A DNA stretch of 64,000 bases from ZC4RG30 sp035556135 (GCA_035556135.1 DATMFO010000009.1:62001-126000); one strand, 5' to 3'; counted from the first letter of the stretch, positions 8,884 through 18,122 are shown. The notes: generated by a model from the letters alone, not told the origin. A program made the numbers and translations.

Positions 8884-10197
8884 CTAGTTGAAGCGACGGT
8901 AAACAGGCTTGATGGATCGTCCGTGCAGGTATTTCTCCACGCCGTTCTGGAGCGCATCGCGATACACCAGCAGGGACTCCGAGACGATCTCGATGGTGCG
9001 GTCGATGTCGGCATCGGAGTGGGAATAGCTCATGATGAAGCTCGGCGCGAGCAGGCCGCGGCGCAGCGACTGCTGCAGGAACAGAGTGCGGAACGGCTGG
9101 GAAGGCTTCTTTTCCTGGTCCCGTGTCCCGTAGAACAGCGAGCAGTCCCGGCCGTCGATCGTGAAGTGGTCCTGCAGCTTCAGCTCGCCCACCGTCTTCA
9201 GGATACCGCGCCTGAGCCGCTCCCCCTGGCGATGAAGCACCGACGGAACATCGTGCTCCTTGTAGTACTTGATCACCGCGAGCGCCGCGGCAAGTGCCGA
9301 GGATTCGGCGCCGTGGGTGGTGGACAGCAGGAAGACCCGCTCCTTGTCATGGTACAGGCCGCCCTGGTCCATGATCTCGCGCTTGCCAGCCAGCGCGGAA
9401 AGTGGATAGCCGTTGGCCAGCGCCTTGCCCCAGGTGGAGAGGTCGGGCTCCACGTCATAAACCGCCTGCGCTCCGCCATTGTGCCAGCGCAGGCCGGTGA
9501 CCATCTCGTCGAGGATGAAGAGCGCTCCGTGACGATGCGCGAGCTCGCGCAGCTTGTGCAGGAAGCCGTCCTTCGGCGCCACCGTGCGCTCGCCCTCCAG
9601 CAACACGGCGCAGATCTCCCCGGGATGCTCCGCGAACAGCTTCTCGGCACTGGCAAGGTCGTTGAAGCGGAAGGACAGCGTCTCCTGCCGGCGGCTCTCC
9701 GGAATGCCGCCCGGAATGCCGGTGCTGACCATGAACCAGTCGTTGTAGGAGAAGAATGGGTGGTCGGCGCAGACGGCGATCTTCACCCTGCCGGTGTGGG
9801 CGCGCGCGAGCTTGATCGCCGCCGTCAACACCGTGGATCCGTCCTTGGCGAACTTCACCTGTTCGGCCCTGGGCACTAGGGAAAGCAGCTCCTCCGCCGC
9901 CTCGACCTCGATCACGCTCGGGCGGTTGAAGTTCAGGCCCTTGCGGATCTGCGCTATCACGGCGTCGTCAACCGGATCGAAGCAATGCCCGAGCGTCACC
10001 GCGCGCAGGCCCATGGCGTACTCGATGTACTCCTTGCCGCTGCGGTCCCACACGTGGCATCCCTTGCCGCGCACCATGAACCCGGGAGCATCCTCGGGGA
10101 ACTGGTCATCGCCCTTCGCGTAGGTATGGCAGCCGCCGGGAATGAGGCGGTGGGCCAGCTCCTGGAGCTGGGGGTCGGAAAGTTTTTCGTAACTCAT
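8884..10197 (-). CDS. Class III PLP aminotransferase (glutamate-1-semialdehyde aminomutase-like)
   Basis: Probably aminates a keto-sugar nucleotide or related intermediate in the CDP-sugar branch. The 437-residue protein looks like HemL-type class III enzymes: an early RLIPGGCHTYAKGDDQFP, the LFILDEMVTGLRW aspartate that contacts the PLP pyridine nitrogen, and the PLP lysine in STWGKALANGYP. It is unlikely to be the haem-pathway HemL because it lies in a sugar operon and lacks the full HemL signature. It is 6 bp from the oxidoreductase gene upstream. The usual CDP-sugar enzyme here would be RfbH; none is visible. Confidence 0.85.
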   Translation of the reverse strand: MSYEKLSDPQLQELAHRLIPGGCHTYAKGDDQFPEDAPGFMVRGKGCHVWDRSGKEYIEYAMGLRAVTLGHCFDPVDDAVIAQIRKGLNFNRPSVIEVEAAEELLSLVPRAEQVKFAKDGSTVLTAAIKLARAHTGRVKIAVCADHPFFSYNDWFMVSTGIPGGIPESRRQETLSFRFNDLASAEKLFAEHPGEICAVLLEGERTVAPKDGFLHKLRELAHRHGALFILDEMVTGLRWHNGGAQAVYDVEPDLSTWGKALANGYPLSALAGKREIMDQGGLYHDKERVFLLSTTHGAESSALAAALAVIKYYKEHDVPSVLHRQGERLRRGILKTVGELKLQDHFTIDGRDCSLFYGTRDQEKKPSQPFRTLFLQQSLRRGLLAPSFIMSYSHSDADIDRTIEIVSESLLVYRDALQNGVEKYLHGRSIKPVYRRFN

Positions 10198-10203
10198 GGG
10201 CGT

Positions 10204-11499
10204 TCAGCTTCCTGTGCGGGAAAAGTGTGCTGCCTGCTCGAGGCGCAGCTTGTCGACCAGCCTGCCGGGAGGCAGGTCGACGTCGGAATAGCGGATGGGG
10301 GAATCCTTCGGAACGTCACGCTTCATCCGGCAGTCGATGGAAATGCCGATGGGGAGGTAATCCTCGCGGCTGCAGGTTTCGTAACGCTCAACCAGGCCGT
10401 AGGCGCAGAAGCCCCCCATGCCGTCGAGCACTTCGCCCGCCTTCAGGTCACGCTTGGCATAGGAGACGCTGTCGCAGACCGGGGCACCGCGGGGCGCGAT
10501 GGTGGCGTCGTTGAACAGCACGGCCCTGGCCGCGGAGTGCTGCACCTGCATCGGCGGCAGGTGGTACGGCGTGTAGAAGACATAGTAGGGTCCATTGCCC
10601 ATCTTCAGGTATGCCATCAGCTCGCGCTTGAGTGGATGCTCGTTGTAGCAGACGACGAATGCACCGGTATTGGGCTCAGAAGTTCCCAGCGTGTATTCCA
10701 CCAGGCCGCCCTCTGCGAAGTCGCCGTGATTGAACTTCTCCAGGAGCTCCTTCACATGCGTGCAGCGATGGCCGTGCATGCCGCGCACCTGGGGCACGAA
10801 GCCCGTGGCATTGCCGGTGAGCGCAGCCTCGAGCGCCAGCTTCGAGCCATCCGCAAACGAAGCCAGGATGGCCGGGTTCTGGCCAAGCTTGGCGGCCAGT
10901 TCGGCCTGGGTCTGCGGATTGCGGTACCGATCGAGGAAACCCTTCACCTGGCCGATCATCACCGGGCGATAGCCGATGTTGTCGCAGAAGCGGAACAGGT
11001 TCATCGCCACACCCGGCTCATCGCCATCGGTGTAGGTGAACACGACCCCGGCACGGTCCGCCATCGCCTTCAGGATGGGGCCGACGCTTGCGTCAACCTC
11101 GGCGCTCATCATGACCACGTGCTTGCCGTTGCGGATCGCTTCATGAGCGACTTCGGTGCCGACAGCGCCGTGCCCGGTGGCCTCGATGACCACATCCACC
11201 TGCCCTGCCCGGCATGCCAGCAGCAGGTCTTCCGTGACGGAGTATCGGCCGCCGTCGATGGCGCGCTCGAGCTCAGCCGTGGTGGTCACACGCTCGACCG
11301 AATTGACGCCGCCATCCCGGTAGGCGCGCTCGGCCTTCGACAGCGTGCGATTGGCGATGACAACGAGCTGCAGGCCACGTGCAGCGGTCAGCAACTGCAA
11401 TGCGCTGGTGCGGGCAGCGAAGCCGGCGCCGACCAGGGCGACGCGGATCGGCTTTCCGGAATCTGCGCGTCTTGCGAGCGCGACATCGACTATCTGCAT
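10204..11499 (-). CDS. NAD(P)-binding oxidoreductase with SAF domain
   Basis: The N-terminus RVALVGAGFAARTSALQLL is a Rossmann nucleotide-binding motif, followed by VDVVIEATGHGAVGTEVAHE and HVVMMSAEVDASVG, as in homoserine-dehydrogenase-like proteins. The C-terminal part (about residues 330-400) resembles the SAF domain also found in sialate synthase and flagellar FlgA. Such proteins occur in sugar-nucleotide gene clusters, where the reaction is not well established. The ATG chosen has GAGAG upstream. It lies between the epimerase-like and aminotransferase genes in one operon. Confidence 0.75.
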   Translation of the reverse strand: MQIVDVALARRADSGKPIRVALVGAGFAARTSALQLLTAARGLQLVVIANRTLSKAERAYRDGGVNSVERVTTTAELERAIDGGRYSVTEDLLLACRAGQVDVVIEATGHGAVGTEVAHEAIRNGKHVVMMSAEVDASVGPILKAMADRAGVVFTYTDGDEPGVAMNLFRFCDNIGYRPVMIGQVKGFLDRYRNPQTQAELAAKLGQNPAILASFADGSKLALEAALTGNATGFVPQVRGMHGHRCTHVKELLEKFNHGDFAEGGLVEYTLGTSEPNTGAFVVCYNEHPLKRELMAYLKMGNGPYYVFYTPYHLPPMQVQHSAARAVLFNDATIAPRGAPVCDSVSYAKRDLKAGEVLDGMGGFCAYGLVERYETCSREDYLPIGISIDCRMKRDVPKDSPIRYSDVDLPPGRLVDKLRLEQAAHFSRTGS

Positions 11500-11515
11500 G
11501 GTTTTCTCTCGGACG

Positions 11516-12043
11516 TCAGGAAAAATCGGGCCAGGCGCGATCGGCTGCGGACACCACGGAGACCTCGCGCGGCCAGTCGATGGCAAAGGCGGGATCATCG
11601 AAGCGCACGCCGGTGGCGGCGGCAGGTGCATACGGAACCGACGCGAAGTACATCATCTCGGTGTCAGGCAGAAGGGTGAGGTAACCGTGGGCGCAACCCT
11701 CCGGCAGGTAAAGCATGTCTCCGTTCTCGCCCGAGAGCGTGGCGCCGACCCAGCGGCGGAAAGTGGGCGATCCGGGACGCAGGTCGATCGCGACATCAAA
11801 GGCCGCCCCGCGCAGGCAGCGGGCGATCTTCACCTCCGCGTGGGCGCCGGTCTGGAAGTGCATGCCGCGAAGTGTTCCGGCGAGGCGACTCACCTGGGTA
11901 TTGATCTGGGCGACACGCGCGTCGAGCCCGCGTTCGCGGAGCTCCCTTTCGCACCAGAGCCTGGCGAAGAAGCCGCGCTCATCCTCGCGTCGCTCCTGCT
12001 GGATGAGATGGACGCCGGCAACAGGGAGAGCAGTGAACTTCAT
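11516..12043 (-). CDS. dTDP/CDP-4-dehydro-6-deoxysugar 3,5-epimerase-like protein (RfbC family)
   Basis: Cupin-fold epimerase of the RmlC family, 175 residues. Typical pieces are GVHLIQQERREDERGFFARL, QINTQVSRLAGTLRGMHFQ (active-site His), VKIARCLRGAAFDVAIDLRPGSPTF, and YLPEGCAHGYLTL. The start ATG has GGGAGAAG seven bases upstream. It is the first gene of the operon and, with no RmlA/B/D in view, probably acts on the CDP-4-keto-6-deoxyglucose made by RfbF/RfbG rather than on dTDP sugars. That substrate assignment is inferred. Confidence 0.82.
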   Translation of the reverse strand: MKFTALPVAGVHLIQQERREDERGFFARLWCERELRERGLDARVAQINTQVSRLAGTLRGMHFQTGAHAEVKIARCLRGAAFDVAIDLRPGSPTFRRWVGATLSGENGDMLYLPEGCAHGYLTLLPDTEMMYFASVPYAPAAATGVRFDDPAFAIDWPREVSVVSAADRAWPDFS

Positions 12044-12384
12044 TTGACTTCTCCCGGGTGTCCCGGCAGAAGCCGCTGCCCGGGTCCAGGCAGGTACCGC
12101 AGTTCCACTTTCGACTCCCTTATGACCGATCCTCGTCATGATGCATGACCGGGCACCTGCCCCTCAACCAGCGCACCGGAATTACGTGCACTGATCGAGT
12201 CATGCATGCCGGTTCGCCCGTCAGGCGCCGGCCTGTTCCGGTGGAAATCCACGCACCGAGAAGGCCATCACAGGCACAGCATATGTCACCATATATCATG
12301 CAGGCCGCCCATGAACCCGTTCACACTCCGATTCGTGGTCCCGGAATGCTATCGTGCGGTCCCGCCGGAGATCGACCATCCACC
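12044..12384. other. Divergent intergenic region, 341 bp
   Basis: This lies between the minus-strand tailoring operon and a plus-strand glycosyltransferase, so it must hold at least one promoter pair. An AT-richer patch (CATATGTCACCATATATCAT, around 12279-12300) is the likeliest promoter area. A perfect 6-bp inverted repeat, GTCATG-N3-CATGAC, sits at 12135-12149. I see no RNA gene and no convincing small protein. Confidence 0.35.
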
Positions 12385-13290
12385 ATGCCTGCCTCACCCG
12401 TTGCCATGATCAGTGTAGTCATCCCCACGTACAACCGCGCAGCCACCATCACGCAGGCCATCGCCAGCGCGCTCGCACAGGAAGTCCCGGACCTGGAGGT
12501 GATCGTCGCAGACGACGGTTCGACCGACGGTACTGATCGGGTAGTGCAGGCCATCACCGACCCTCGCGTGCGCTACGTGCGCAAGCCCAACGGGGGCTGC
12601 TCCAGCGCGCGCAATTTTGGCGTCGCCAGCTCCACGCGCAAGTACGTGGCCTTCCTCGACTCCGATGACGCCTGGAACCCCGGCTGGCTGGCAACCGCGC
12701 TCGCCATCCTGGAGGGCGACGCCGGGATCGGCGGCGTATACGGCAGCATTCTTTCGGAGACGAAAGAGGGGCGGTTGCTGGGAACCTACGACCTCACCGA
12801 CGGCGGCCGCTTTGCCGAGGCCACCGTCCCCTATGTGCTCGAGAAGTGCATGGGACTGCTGGGCTCCAACATCATTGCCCGCCGCGATGCAGTGAATGCG
12901 ATCGGCGGCTGGGATGAGTCCTTCCCCACTTCCGGCGACCTCGACTTCGGGCTGCGCCTGGCGACCGACTATCGCGTGGCACTGGTTGCCGAGCCGGTGA
13001 TCCGCCTGCGCGAGACGCCGGGCTCGCTGAGCAAGAACGTGAACACCGGGAATCGCCTGCGGGTTCTTGACCGGTTCGAGAGGCGCCGGCCCGATCTTGC
13101 AAGTCGCCATGCCGATATCATCCGCAAGTCGCGTGCGCGGATATTGAGAAGCTACGGGGACGACCTGCTGGCATTGCGCAGGATCAAGGAGGCCGAAAGC
13201 CGCCTTATATCTTCGCTGCAGACTTCCGTGTCACTTCCGGCGCTTTGGCTGCTGATCAAGGCCCAAGCCCTGAAGATGATGCCTCGCTGA
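12385..13290 (+). CDS. GT2 family glycosyltransferase
   Basis: A 301-residue cytoplasmic inverting glycosyltransferase. The GT-A fold signature MISVVIPTYNRAATITQAI is followed by VIVADDGSTDGTDRV, the GGCSSARNFGVASS helix, and the metal-binding FLDSDDAWNPGWL. There is no membrane anchor. I chose the first plausible ATG; another seven codons later is also possible. It stands alone on the plus strand and converges on the acyltransferase-like gene. The acceptor and donor cannot be predicted. Confidence 0.85.
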   Translation: MPASPVAMISVVIPTYNRAATITQAIASALAQEVPDLEVIVADDGSTDGTDRVVQAITDPRVRYVRKPNGGCSSARNFGVASSTRKYVAFLDSDDAWNPGWLATALAILEGDAGIGGVYGSILSETKEGRLLGTYDLTDGGRFAEATVPYVLEKCMGLLGSNIIARRDAVNAIGGWDESFPTSGDLDFGLRLATDYRVALVAEPVIRLRETPGSLSKNVNTGNRLRVLDRFERRRPDLASRHADIIRKSRARILRSYGDDLLALRRIKEAESRLISSLQTSVSLPALWLLIKAQALKMMPR

Positions 13291-13365
13291 GCGGCGCGAC
13301 GGCGGGCTTGTCGAGGAGACCTGCGGCTCCGGTACTACCGCTCGGTCAGACTCGATTGACCATGT

Positions 13366-14352
13366 CTAGCGCCACGGGCGATCCCGCCCAAGTTCAAGCA
13401 CGTACTGGTCAGGGAACTCCGCGATGGCGGCTTCGACGTCCTTCAGGACCTTCTTCATGATTTCCGCATCCCGTTCGAGCTCTGATTCCTGCTCAGAGGT
13501 ATAGGGCCCGAGGATCCGGATGGTCACGTCCCGGCCTTTCGCCGGGGTTGGAATCATCAGCAGCAAGGGGCAGCCCACAAGCCTGGCGGCTCGAGCTGCA
13601 CCGGTGGAAAAGGTGCGCGCCGCGAAGCCCGCGAAAGGCACTGTAATCGTCTCCCCATGACCCTTCGACCAATGAGCATCCACATTCACGAATAGCATGG
13701 CCGGCTTCTTGCGCATCTCGGACAGGACATGCGCCAGCGCGCGCCCCCTGTACACAGCCTGCACCCAATCCTTCGGCGACCACGCCTTCGTCGACCTCAA
13801 CGTCAGTTTGAGCTGCACAGCGATGCGCCACTCATGCGCATCGCGTGGAGCAGAAGGAGGTTCGGCAAACGCAATGAACATCCGGCGACGACCGACCTCG
13901 GGGACAGTGATCCCCAACGTCGCCGGCCCGCGGAGAAAGTGGCCAGAAGCAAGCACGAAGGATTCTGTGCCATCCATGATCTGCCGAACGGCCTCGGAGC
14001 ACTCGACGCGGAAGCGGTAGCGGCCTGGCGGATCCTTTCCGGCAATAATCATGTGTTGCCAGGAATGCTCGAAGAATCTTCGTGCCTGCTGGAGCCAGTA
14101 CAGGCGGATTCCCTGCATGGCTGACCCAACTGTCGTCCGGTATTGTCGCCCGGTACTCCCAAAACCATCGAGGAGCACAAGGACGGCGGCACCCAGGCCC
14201 GCGAGCACGCCGATTACCGGTACCGGCAAGAAATAGGCGGCAGGGCGGAAAATATAGGAATACATGACAGCACGCGCCGTATCGACTCGTGCGTAGTACA
14301 GATTCCTTATCGCGTCACTGACATTTGAAATCGGCTTTGCCGAGTCCACCAC
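13366..14352 (-). CDS. LpxL/HtrB-like acyltransferase homologue, catalytic motif altered
   Basis: A 328-residue protein with one hydrophobic N-terminal segment (about residues 35-60), resembling late lipid A acyltransferases. Matching parts are the helix YWLQQARRFFEHSWQHMII, TVPFAGFAARTFSTGAARAARLVGCPLLLM, and the C-terminal EFPDQYVLELGRDRPWR, which parallels the PEQY...H/R ending of LpxL. The family's HX4(D/E) motif (usually GHFGNWE) here reads SGHFLRGP, so the acidic residue is missing. It may therefore use a different mechanism, be inactive, or belong to a divergent subfamily. Start GTG (tandem GTG GTG). Confidence 0.65.
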   Translation of the reverse strand: MVDSAKPISNVSDAIRNLYYARVDTARAVMYSYIFRPAAYFLPVPVIGVLAGLGAAVLVLLDGFGSTGRQYRTTVGSAMQGIRLYWLQQARRFFEHSWQHMIIAGKDPPGRYRFRVECSEAVRQIMDGTESFVLASGHFLRGPATLGITVPEVGRRRMFIAFAEPPSAPRDAHEWRIAVQLKLTLRSTKAWSPKDWVQAVYRGRALAHVLSEMRKKPAMLFVNVDAHWSKGHGETITVPFAGFAARTFSTGAARAARLVGCPLLLMIPTPAKGRDVTIRILGPYTSEQESELERDAEIMKKVLKDVEAAIAEFPDQYVLELGRDRPWR

Positions 14353-14562
14353 TTCTTCTCTATGAGGCCCGGGAGATCGATGCGACTTGGTCCCCAGACG
14401 CGGACTTGGAGGTGTTTAACAGGCACCTTGCCTTACGGCAGCAGACGGGTCGCCATTACTGGCCAGCTTCCCCAAAGCACTGCTTGTCGCGTATGGCAGA
14501 GCACTCCGCCGAGTATGCTCGCCAACGCGACTTGGCGGCAATGGTCTTTTTCGAGCCGACTC

Positions 14563-14588
14563 GGGTCGCCCCCGTCCTGGGGCGACCC
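14563..14588. terminator. Perfect 10-bp inverted repeat downstream of the beta-helix gene
   Basis: GGGTCGCCCC and GGGGCGACCC flank a six-base loop. It lies 24 bp past the stop of the minus-strand beta-helix gene and would form a very strong hairpin. There is no U-tract on the minus strand (GAGTCGG follows), so it may stabilise the mRNA 3' end or act with Rho rather than be a classic terminator. Confidence 0.5.
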
Positions 14589-14611
14589 AAAGAAGTCCGA
14601 CTGCAGGATTT

Positions 14612-15721
14612 TTACTGAACTGTGAACCCTGTCGGTGCATTGGGGATGTGCACCTCGGGCGTGGTCCAGCCGATCTTGGATGCGACATAACTCCCGATGC
14701 CCTGCGTGCCCGCGCAAAACCCTCTCGTTACGCCTGCGCACATCTCTGACTTCCAGCGGGAGTCATTGAGAAACGTCATGTTCAATTGCAAGTTGGATCC
14801 CGACGTCCTGTTCATGGAACCCTTCCATGCGCCCACTTCCTTGTCGGTATCGAACCGGGTTGCCGTTGTCGTTCCAGAAACGTTCCTCGTCAGCCCGTAC
14901 TGGAAGCTGTTGCCCTTGGCGACGCTGTCCAGGATCGTCACATTGTGCGAGCCCCGTCCATCACTCGCGAACCTGCCGTAGTCTCCGCTGGCTGTGATGA
15001 CCGAATGGCTGATGGTCCCGACATTTGTGTGGCTGTTATGGGTGTTGACGACTTGCCCGCCAATGTTCTCCGAGCCCTGTGCTTCGGAGATCGCGTCCAC
15101 GACTATCGCGCCCTTGATTGAAAATCCCTCGGTGTCATACATGTTGTAGGCGGCATGTGGCTCCGCCCCGCTGCATCCTGATCCCTGGCCCCAACCACCA
15201 TCCGGACGGAAAATCACATCCTCGATGACAATGCCGCCGCGCTCCTCATAGGCCAGGAGCAGATAGCGCCCCCCGCGGCCGTAGAAGGCTGACTGGTATA
15301 TTTTGGTATTGCTGCCAATCAGGGTATTGACCGTATTGCCGCAAGAAGGCCCGCCTACGAAAGACATGCGGCGATAAGTGTTGCCAGATCCCAGGGACTT
15401 CTGATCGGCAGACCGGACGACGATCCCCCGCATTTCAAATCCGGCATTGCCAGGATTGAAGTTGCCGGTAAACCGGACCTTGCCATCGCTGGCCGCGGCT
15501 ATGACGGTGTTTGCCTTTACACCGCTGATTGAATCCCCGTATTCGCCGTCGGCGATCAACAAAGTATCACCGGATGACATCCCGGCTATGCAAGACGAAA
15601 CGCTGGAGCAGTTGCCCGGCATGTTGAGCGTAGCGGCAACGGCCTGGCCCGCAACTCCCGCGCCGGCTACACCGCAAAGCGCTACCAAGCCCGCTCGAAT
15701 CCCAGCCCGCAATCTGTTCAT
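14612..15721 (-). CDS. Secreted right-handed beta-helix protein
   Basis: 369 residues with a signal peptide (MNRLRAGIRAGLVALCGV then cleavage near AVA-A at about 29). The mature part is rich in short hydrophobic/Asn/Gly repeats such as GIVIEDVIFRPDG, SIKGAIVVDAIS, VGTISHSVITASGDYG and HNVTILDSVAKG, as in parallel beta-helix proteins (pectate-lyase-like fold). Such proteins in EPS loci are often polysaccharide lyases or epimerases, but I see no catalytic motif that proves it. Cysteines at SSCIAG, PSCGN, SGCSG, MCAG and FCAG suggest disulphides in the periplasm or outside. It may be a polymer-processing enzyme for the adjacent EPS. Confidence 0.72.
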   Translation of the reverse strand: MNRLRAGIRAGLVALCGVAGAGVAGQAVAATLNMPGNCSSVSSCIAGMSSGDTLLIADGEYGDSISGVKANTVIAAASDGKVRFTGNFNPGNAGFEMRGIVVRSADQKSLGSGNTYRRMSFVGGPSCGNTVNTLIGSNTKIYQSAFYGRGGRYLLLAYEERGGIVIEDVIFRPDGGWGQGSGCSGAEPHAAYNMYDTEGFSIKGAIVVDAISEAQGSENIGGQVVNTHNSHTNVGTISHSVITASGDYGRFASDGRGSHNVTILDSVAKGNSFQYGLTRNVSGTTTATRFDTDKEVGAWKGSMNRTSGSNLQLNMTFLNDSRWKSEMCAGVTRGFCAGTQGIGSYVASKIGWTTPEVHIPNAPTGFTVQ

Positions 15722-15969
15722 GGCCAGACCTCTCCGCTACGTGGAAAATTACACCCGTTGCGCCGGATGGGAAGCGCTCCGGCAGATCGAATTGCTATCG
15801 GCTCCACCGACAACTTGAAGGAATTATCTGGCTCTGCAAGGCTCGAAAACAATCTGTCGCGGGCAGCCGACGAGAAGCGGCACAATGCTTCTTTCGGATT
15901 ATTACGTCAACTGCAGGCCCGCGTGGGAGCCCTTCCGAGGCGGGAATGTGACGAGATCGACATGTCGCG

Positions 15970-18090
15970 CTAAGCACGCGTGAGGGGCAGCAACTCAGCA
16001 ATTCCCTGATACTCGGTCTGCAGCTGCCGCCGGAAGGCTTCCACAGTCGCCCCCAACCGGATTCGCTGCTGCGGGCCATCGGCAAGTTGTGCAATGGCAA
16101 TGCTGCGAAGCTGATTCGCGTCGAAAGTCTCGAGGTCGACGCAGGCGCCACCGAGTCCGACATCCGCCATCAGCTGTGTAACCTTGCGACTGTAGGAGAT
16201 CGCAACCACGGGTGTACGCGATACGACCGCAAGGATCAGCGCGTGCAGGCGCGAGGCGACAACCAGCTGTGCGCAGGCGATCTCCTTCAGATAGTCGTCG
16301 AGCCGCGCACAGAGCCTGACCTGCAGACGCGGCGAGAGGAGGCCGCGTGCTTCGAGGGATGCGGCAAACTCCGACAGCAGCGGTCCATCCAGATCCACCT
16401 GGGAGTTGGCCAGGTGGATTTCGAAGCCGCGCGCCGCCAGATCAAGACAAAGTTCGCGCAGGCTCTCGAGATACCGCGCGTACGCCTCGTCACCTGAATG
16501 GCGGAAGGCACGCCTTGAAATGGGGCACACGACGACCACCGCAGGGGACTTCGGCACCGGCGCAGTCGACAAGTAGCTGTCGGGCAAGCTGAACGCCAGA
16601 TCCGGACACACGCTTCCCTCGCCTTTGAAACCGATGCTGCGGACCCCCAGCAGTGTTCCTGAATCCCGGAACGACCTGCGGCTGGCAAGACTCAGCGCAG
16701 CGCGGACGAACATCTTTCCAAGGCGCGTAGACAAGTCATCGAGGCCCGTAGCAAGTACCGCCACTTTGCGACCGCGCAGCCGGAAGGCAAGCGACCAGGC
16801 GAACAATGCCCAGGCGTGGCCCCACGGTCCGCCCCAATAGTCTTCTAGCTGGCCGCTGCCCGACACCACAAGCAGGTCGACCTGCTTTGCCACCCGGTGC
16901 ATGCGGCGCCACTGGGCAAAACGACGCAGCAGGAGTCGCGGCGTGCTGATGTCCTTCTCGAGCCGTGGCTCCTCTGGCAGGCCCTCGCCTGCCTGGAGGT
17001 TCCAGCCCTCGATTCCCAGCGCCTGCAGGGTATCGACTGCGTCATGGCTGATTCCTGCGATCCGGACGGCGGGACAGAGGCTGCGCAGGTTGTGAATGGC
17101 GGCGCTCTGGATGGCAATGTCGCCGAAATTGCGGCTGCTGTACGCACCGAGTAGCGCGATAACCGGGAGCGGGCTGGCTGTCGCAGGATTGCGTGTCGTC
17201 AGCCGCTGTTTCAACTCGCGCCATGCCAGGCTGCGCTGCCACCAGAGTTGCCGGAGCACGAACGCCGCCGATTCTGCGCGCTCACGCATGCCGATGGGGG
17301 CCCGGACCACGGATCGAAGCAGCGCACCGGTGGACGGCCAGACCGTGTATTCGACCCGGCCGACGGTCGCCGGGTCGCGGAAGGCGGCCCTCTCGGTCGC
17401 ATTCATATAGCGGGTTGTCGAGTTGCGGCCCATGCGCCGGTAGAAGAGCACCTCCGGAAGCAGACGAAATCCGCCGTGCAATGCCAGTTCGGCCATCAGC
17501 ACCATGTCGCCTTCGGGGAAGGCTCGCTCAAGGCCTGTTGCCCGCAGCTCACGCAGTCGGATGACCGCGCTCTGGGCGTTGTTCAGGTGCATCTCCATAC
17601 AGGCACGCCGGAATCGCGCACTCGCACGCGCCTCCCTGAACTGCCGGTCCCGGTCGTACTGTTCGAACACGCGGCCGTCGTCGTCAATCAGCGCGGTGCG
17701 CCCATAGCAGAGGACCAGGGAGGTATCGGCCTCGAGAGCCTCCACGCAGCGCCGCAGGAGATCGGGAGCACACAGGTCGTTGGAGGAGGACCAGCGGAAA
17801 TAGGTACCGCGCGCGGCGTGGACGAGGTAGTTCCAGTTAGCGACGGCGCCGATGTTGCGCGGCTGGCGCAGGTAGCGAATGCGCGCGTCGCGGGCAGCAT
17901 AGCTTCGGCAGATGTCGCTGGTGCCATCTGTCGAGGCATTGTCAGAGATCACCAACTCGAAGTCGCCGAGATCCTGCGCCAGCAGCGAATCCAGGCTGGC
18001 CGCGATGTAACGCTCGCTGTTGTAGGCGGGCATGCCAAGCGTGACCAACGGTGCTACGGCTCGTGACGCGGTCGTATCTGCTTCAGCCAT
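15970..18090 (-). CDS. Fusion protein: GT2 glycosyltransferase + polysaccharide pyruvyl transferase
   Basis: A 706-residue two-domain protein. Residues about 10-300 are a GT2 transferase (PLVTLGMPAYNSERYIAASL, ELVISDNASTDGTSDICRSY, SSSNDLCAPDLL). Residues about 340-700 match the polysaccharide pyruvyl transferase family (CsaB/WcaK-like): VIALLGAYSSRNFGDIAIQSA near the start, LLVVSGSGQLEDYWGGPWG, CPDLAFSLPD, and SRLHALILAVVSRTPVVAISY near the end. It likely adds a sugar and a pyruvyl ketal to the EPS repeat. The start ATG follows 32 bp after the DUF418 gene stop; it is the last gene of the export operon. Confidence 0.85.
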   Translation of the reverse strand: MAEADTTASRAVAPLVTLGMPAYNSERYIAASLDSLLAQDLGDFELVISDNASTDGTSDICRSYAARDARIRYLRQPRNIGAVANWNYLVHAARGTYFRWSSSNDLCAPDLLRRCVEALEADTSLVLCYGRTALIDDDGRVFEQYDRDRQFREARASARFRRACMEMHLNNAQSAVIRLRELRATGLERAFPEGDMVLMAELALHGGFRLLPEVLFYRRMGRNSTTRYMNATERAAFRDPATVGRVEYTVWPSTGALLRSVVRAPIGMRERAESAAFVLRQLWWQRSLAWRELKQRLTTRNPATASPLPVIALLGAYSSRNFGDIAIQSAAIHNLRSLCPAVRIAGISHDAVDTLQALGIEGWNLQAGEGLPEEPRLEKDISTPRLLLRRFAQWRRMHRVAKQVDLLVVSGSGQLEDYWGGPWGHAWALFAWSLAFRLRGRKVAVLATGLDDLSTRLGKMFVRAALSLASRRSFRDSGTLLGVRSIGFKGEGSVCPDLAFSLPDSYLSTAPVPKSPAVVVVCPISRRAFRHSGDEAYARYLESLRELCLDLAARGFEIHLANSQVDLDGPLLSEFAASLEARGLLSPRLQVRLCARLDDYLKEIACAQLVVASRLHALILAVVSRTPVVAISYSRKVTQLMADVGLGGACVDLETFDANQLRSIAIAQLADGPQQRIRLGATVEAFRRQLQTEYQGIAELLPLTRA

Positions 18091-18122
18091 GTACTGGATT
18101 CCAACCGGGCATCTTCGGATCT

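Noticed and set aside
14325..14618. A 97-codon open frame on the plus strand between two minus-strand genes
   Set aside because: It has only a TTG start without a ribosome site, overlaps the start of the acyltransferase-like gene and the end of the beta-helix gene, and its last codons come from the perfect hairpin at 14563-14588.
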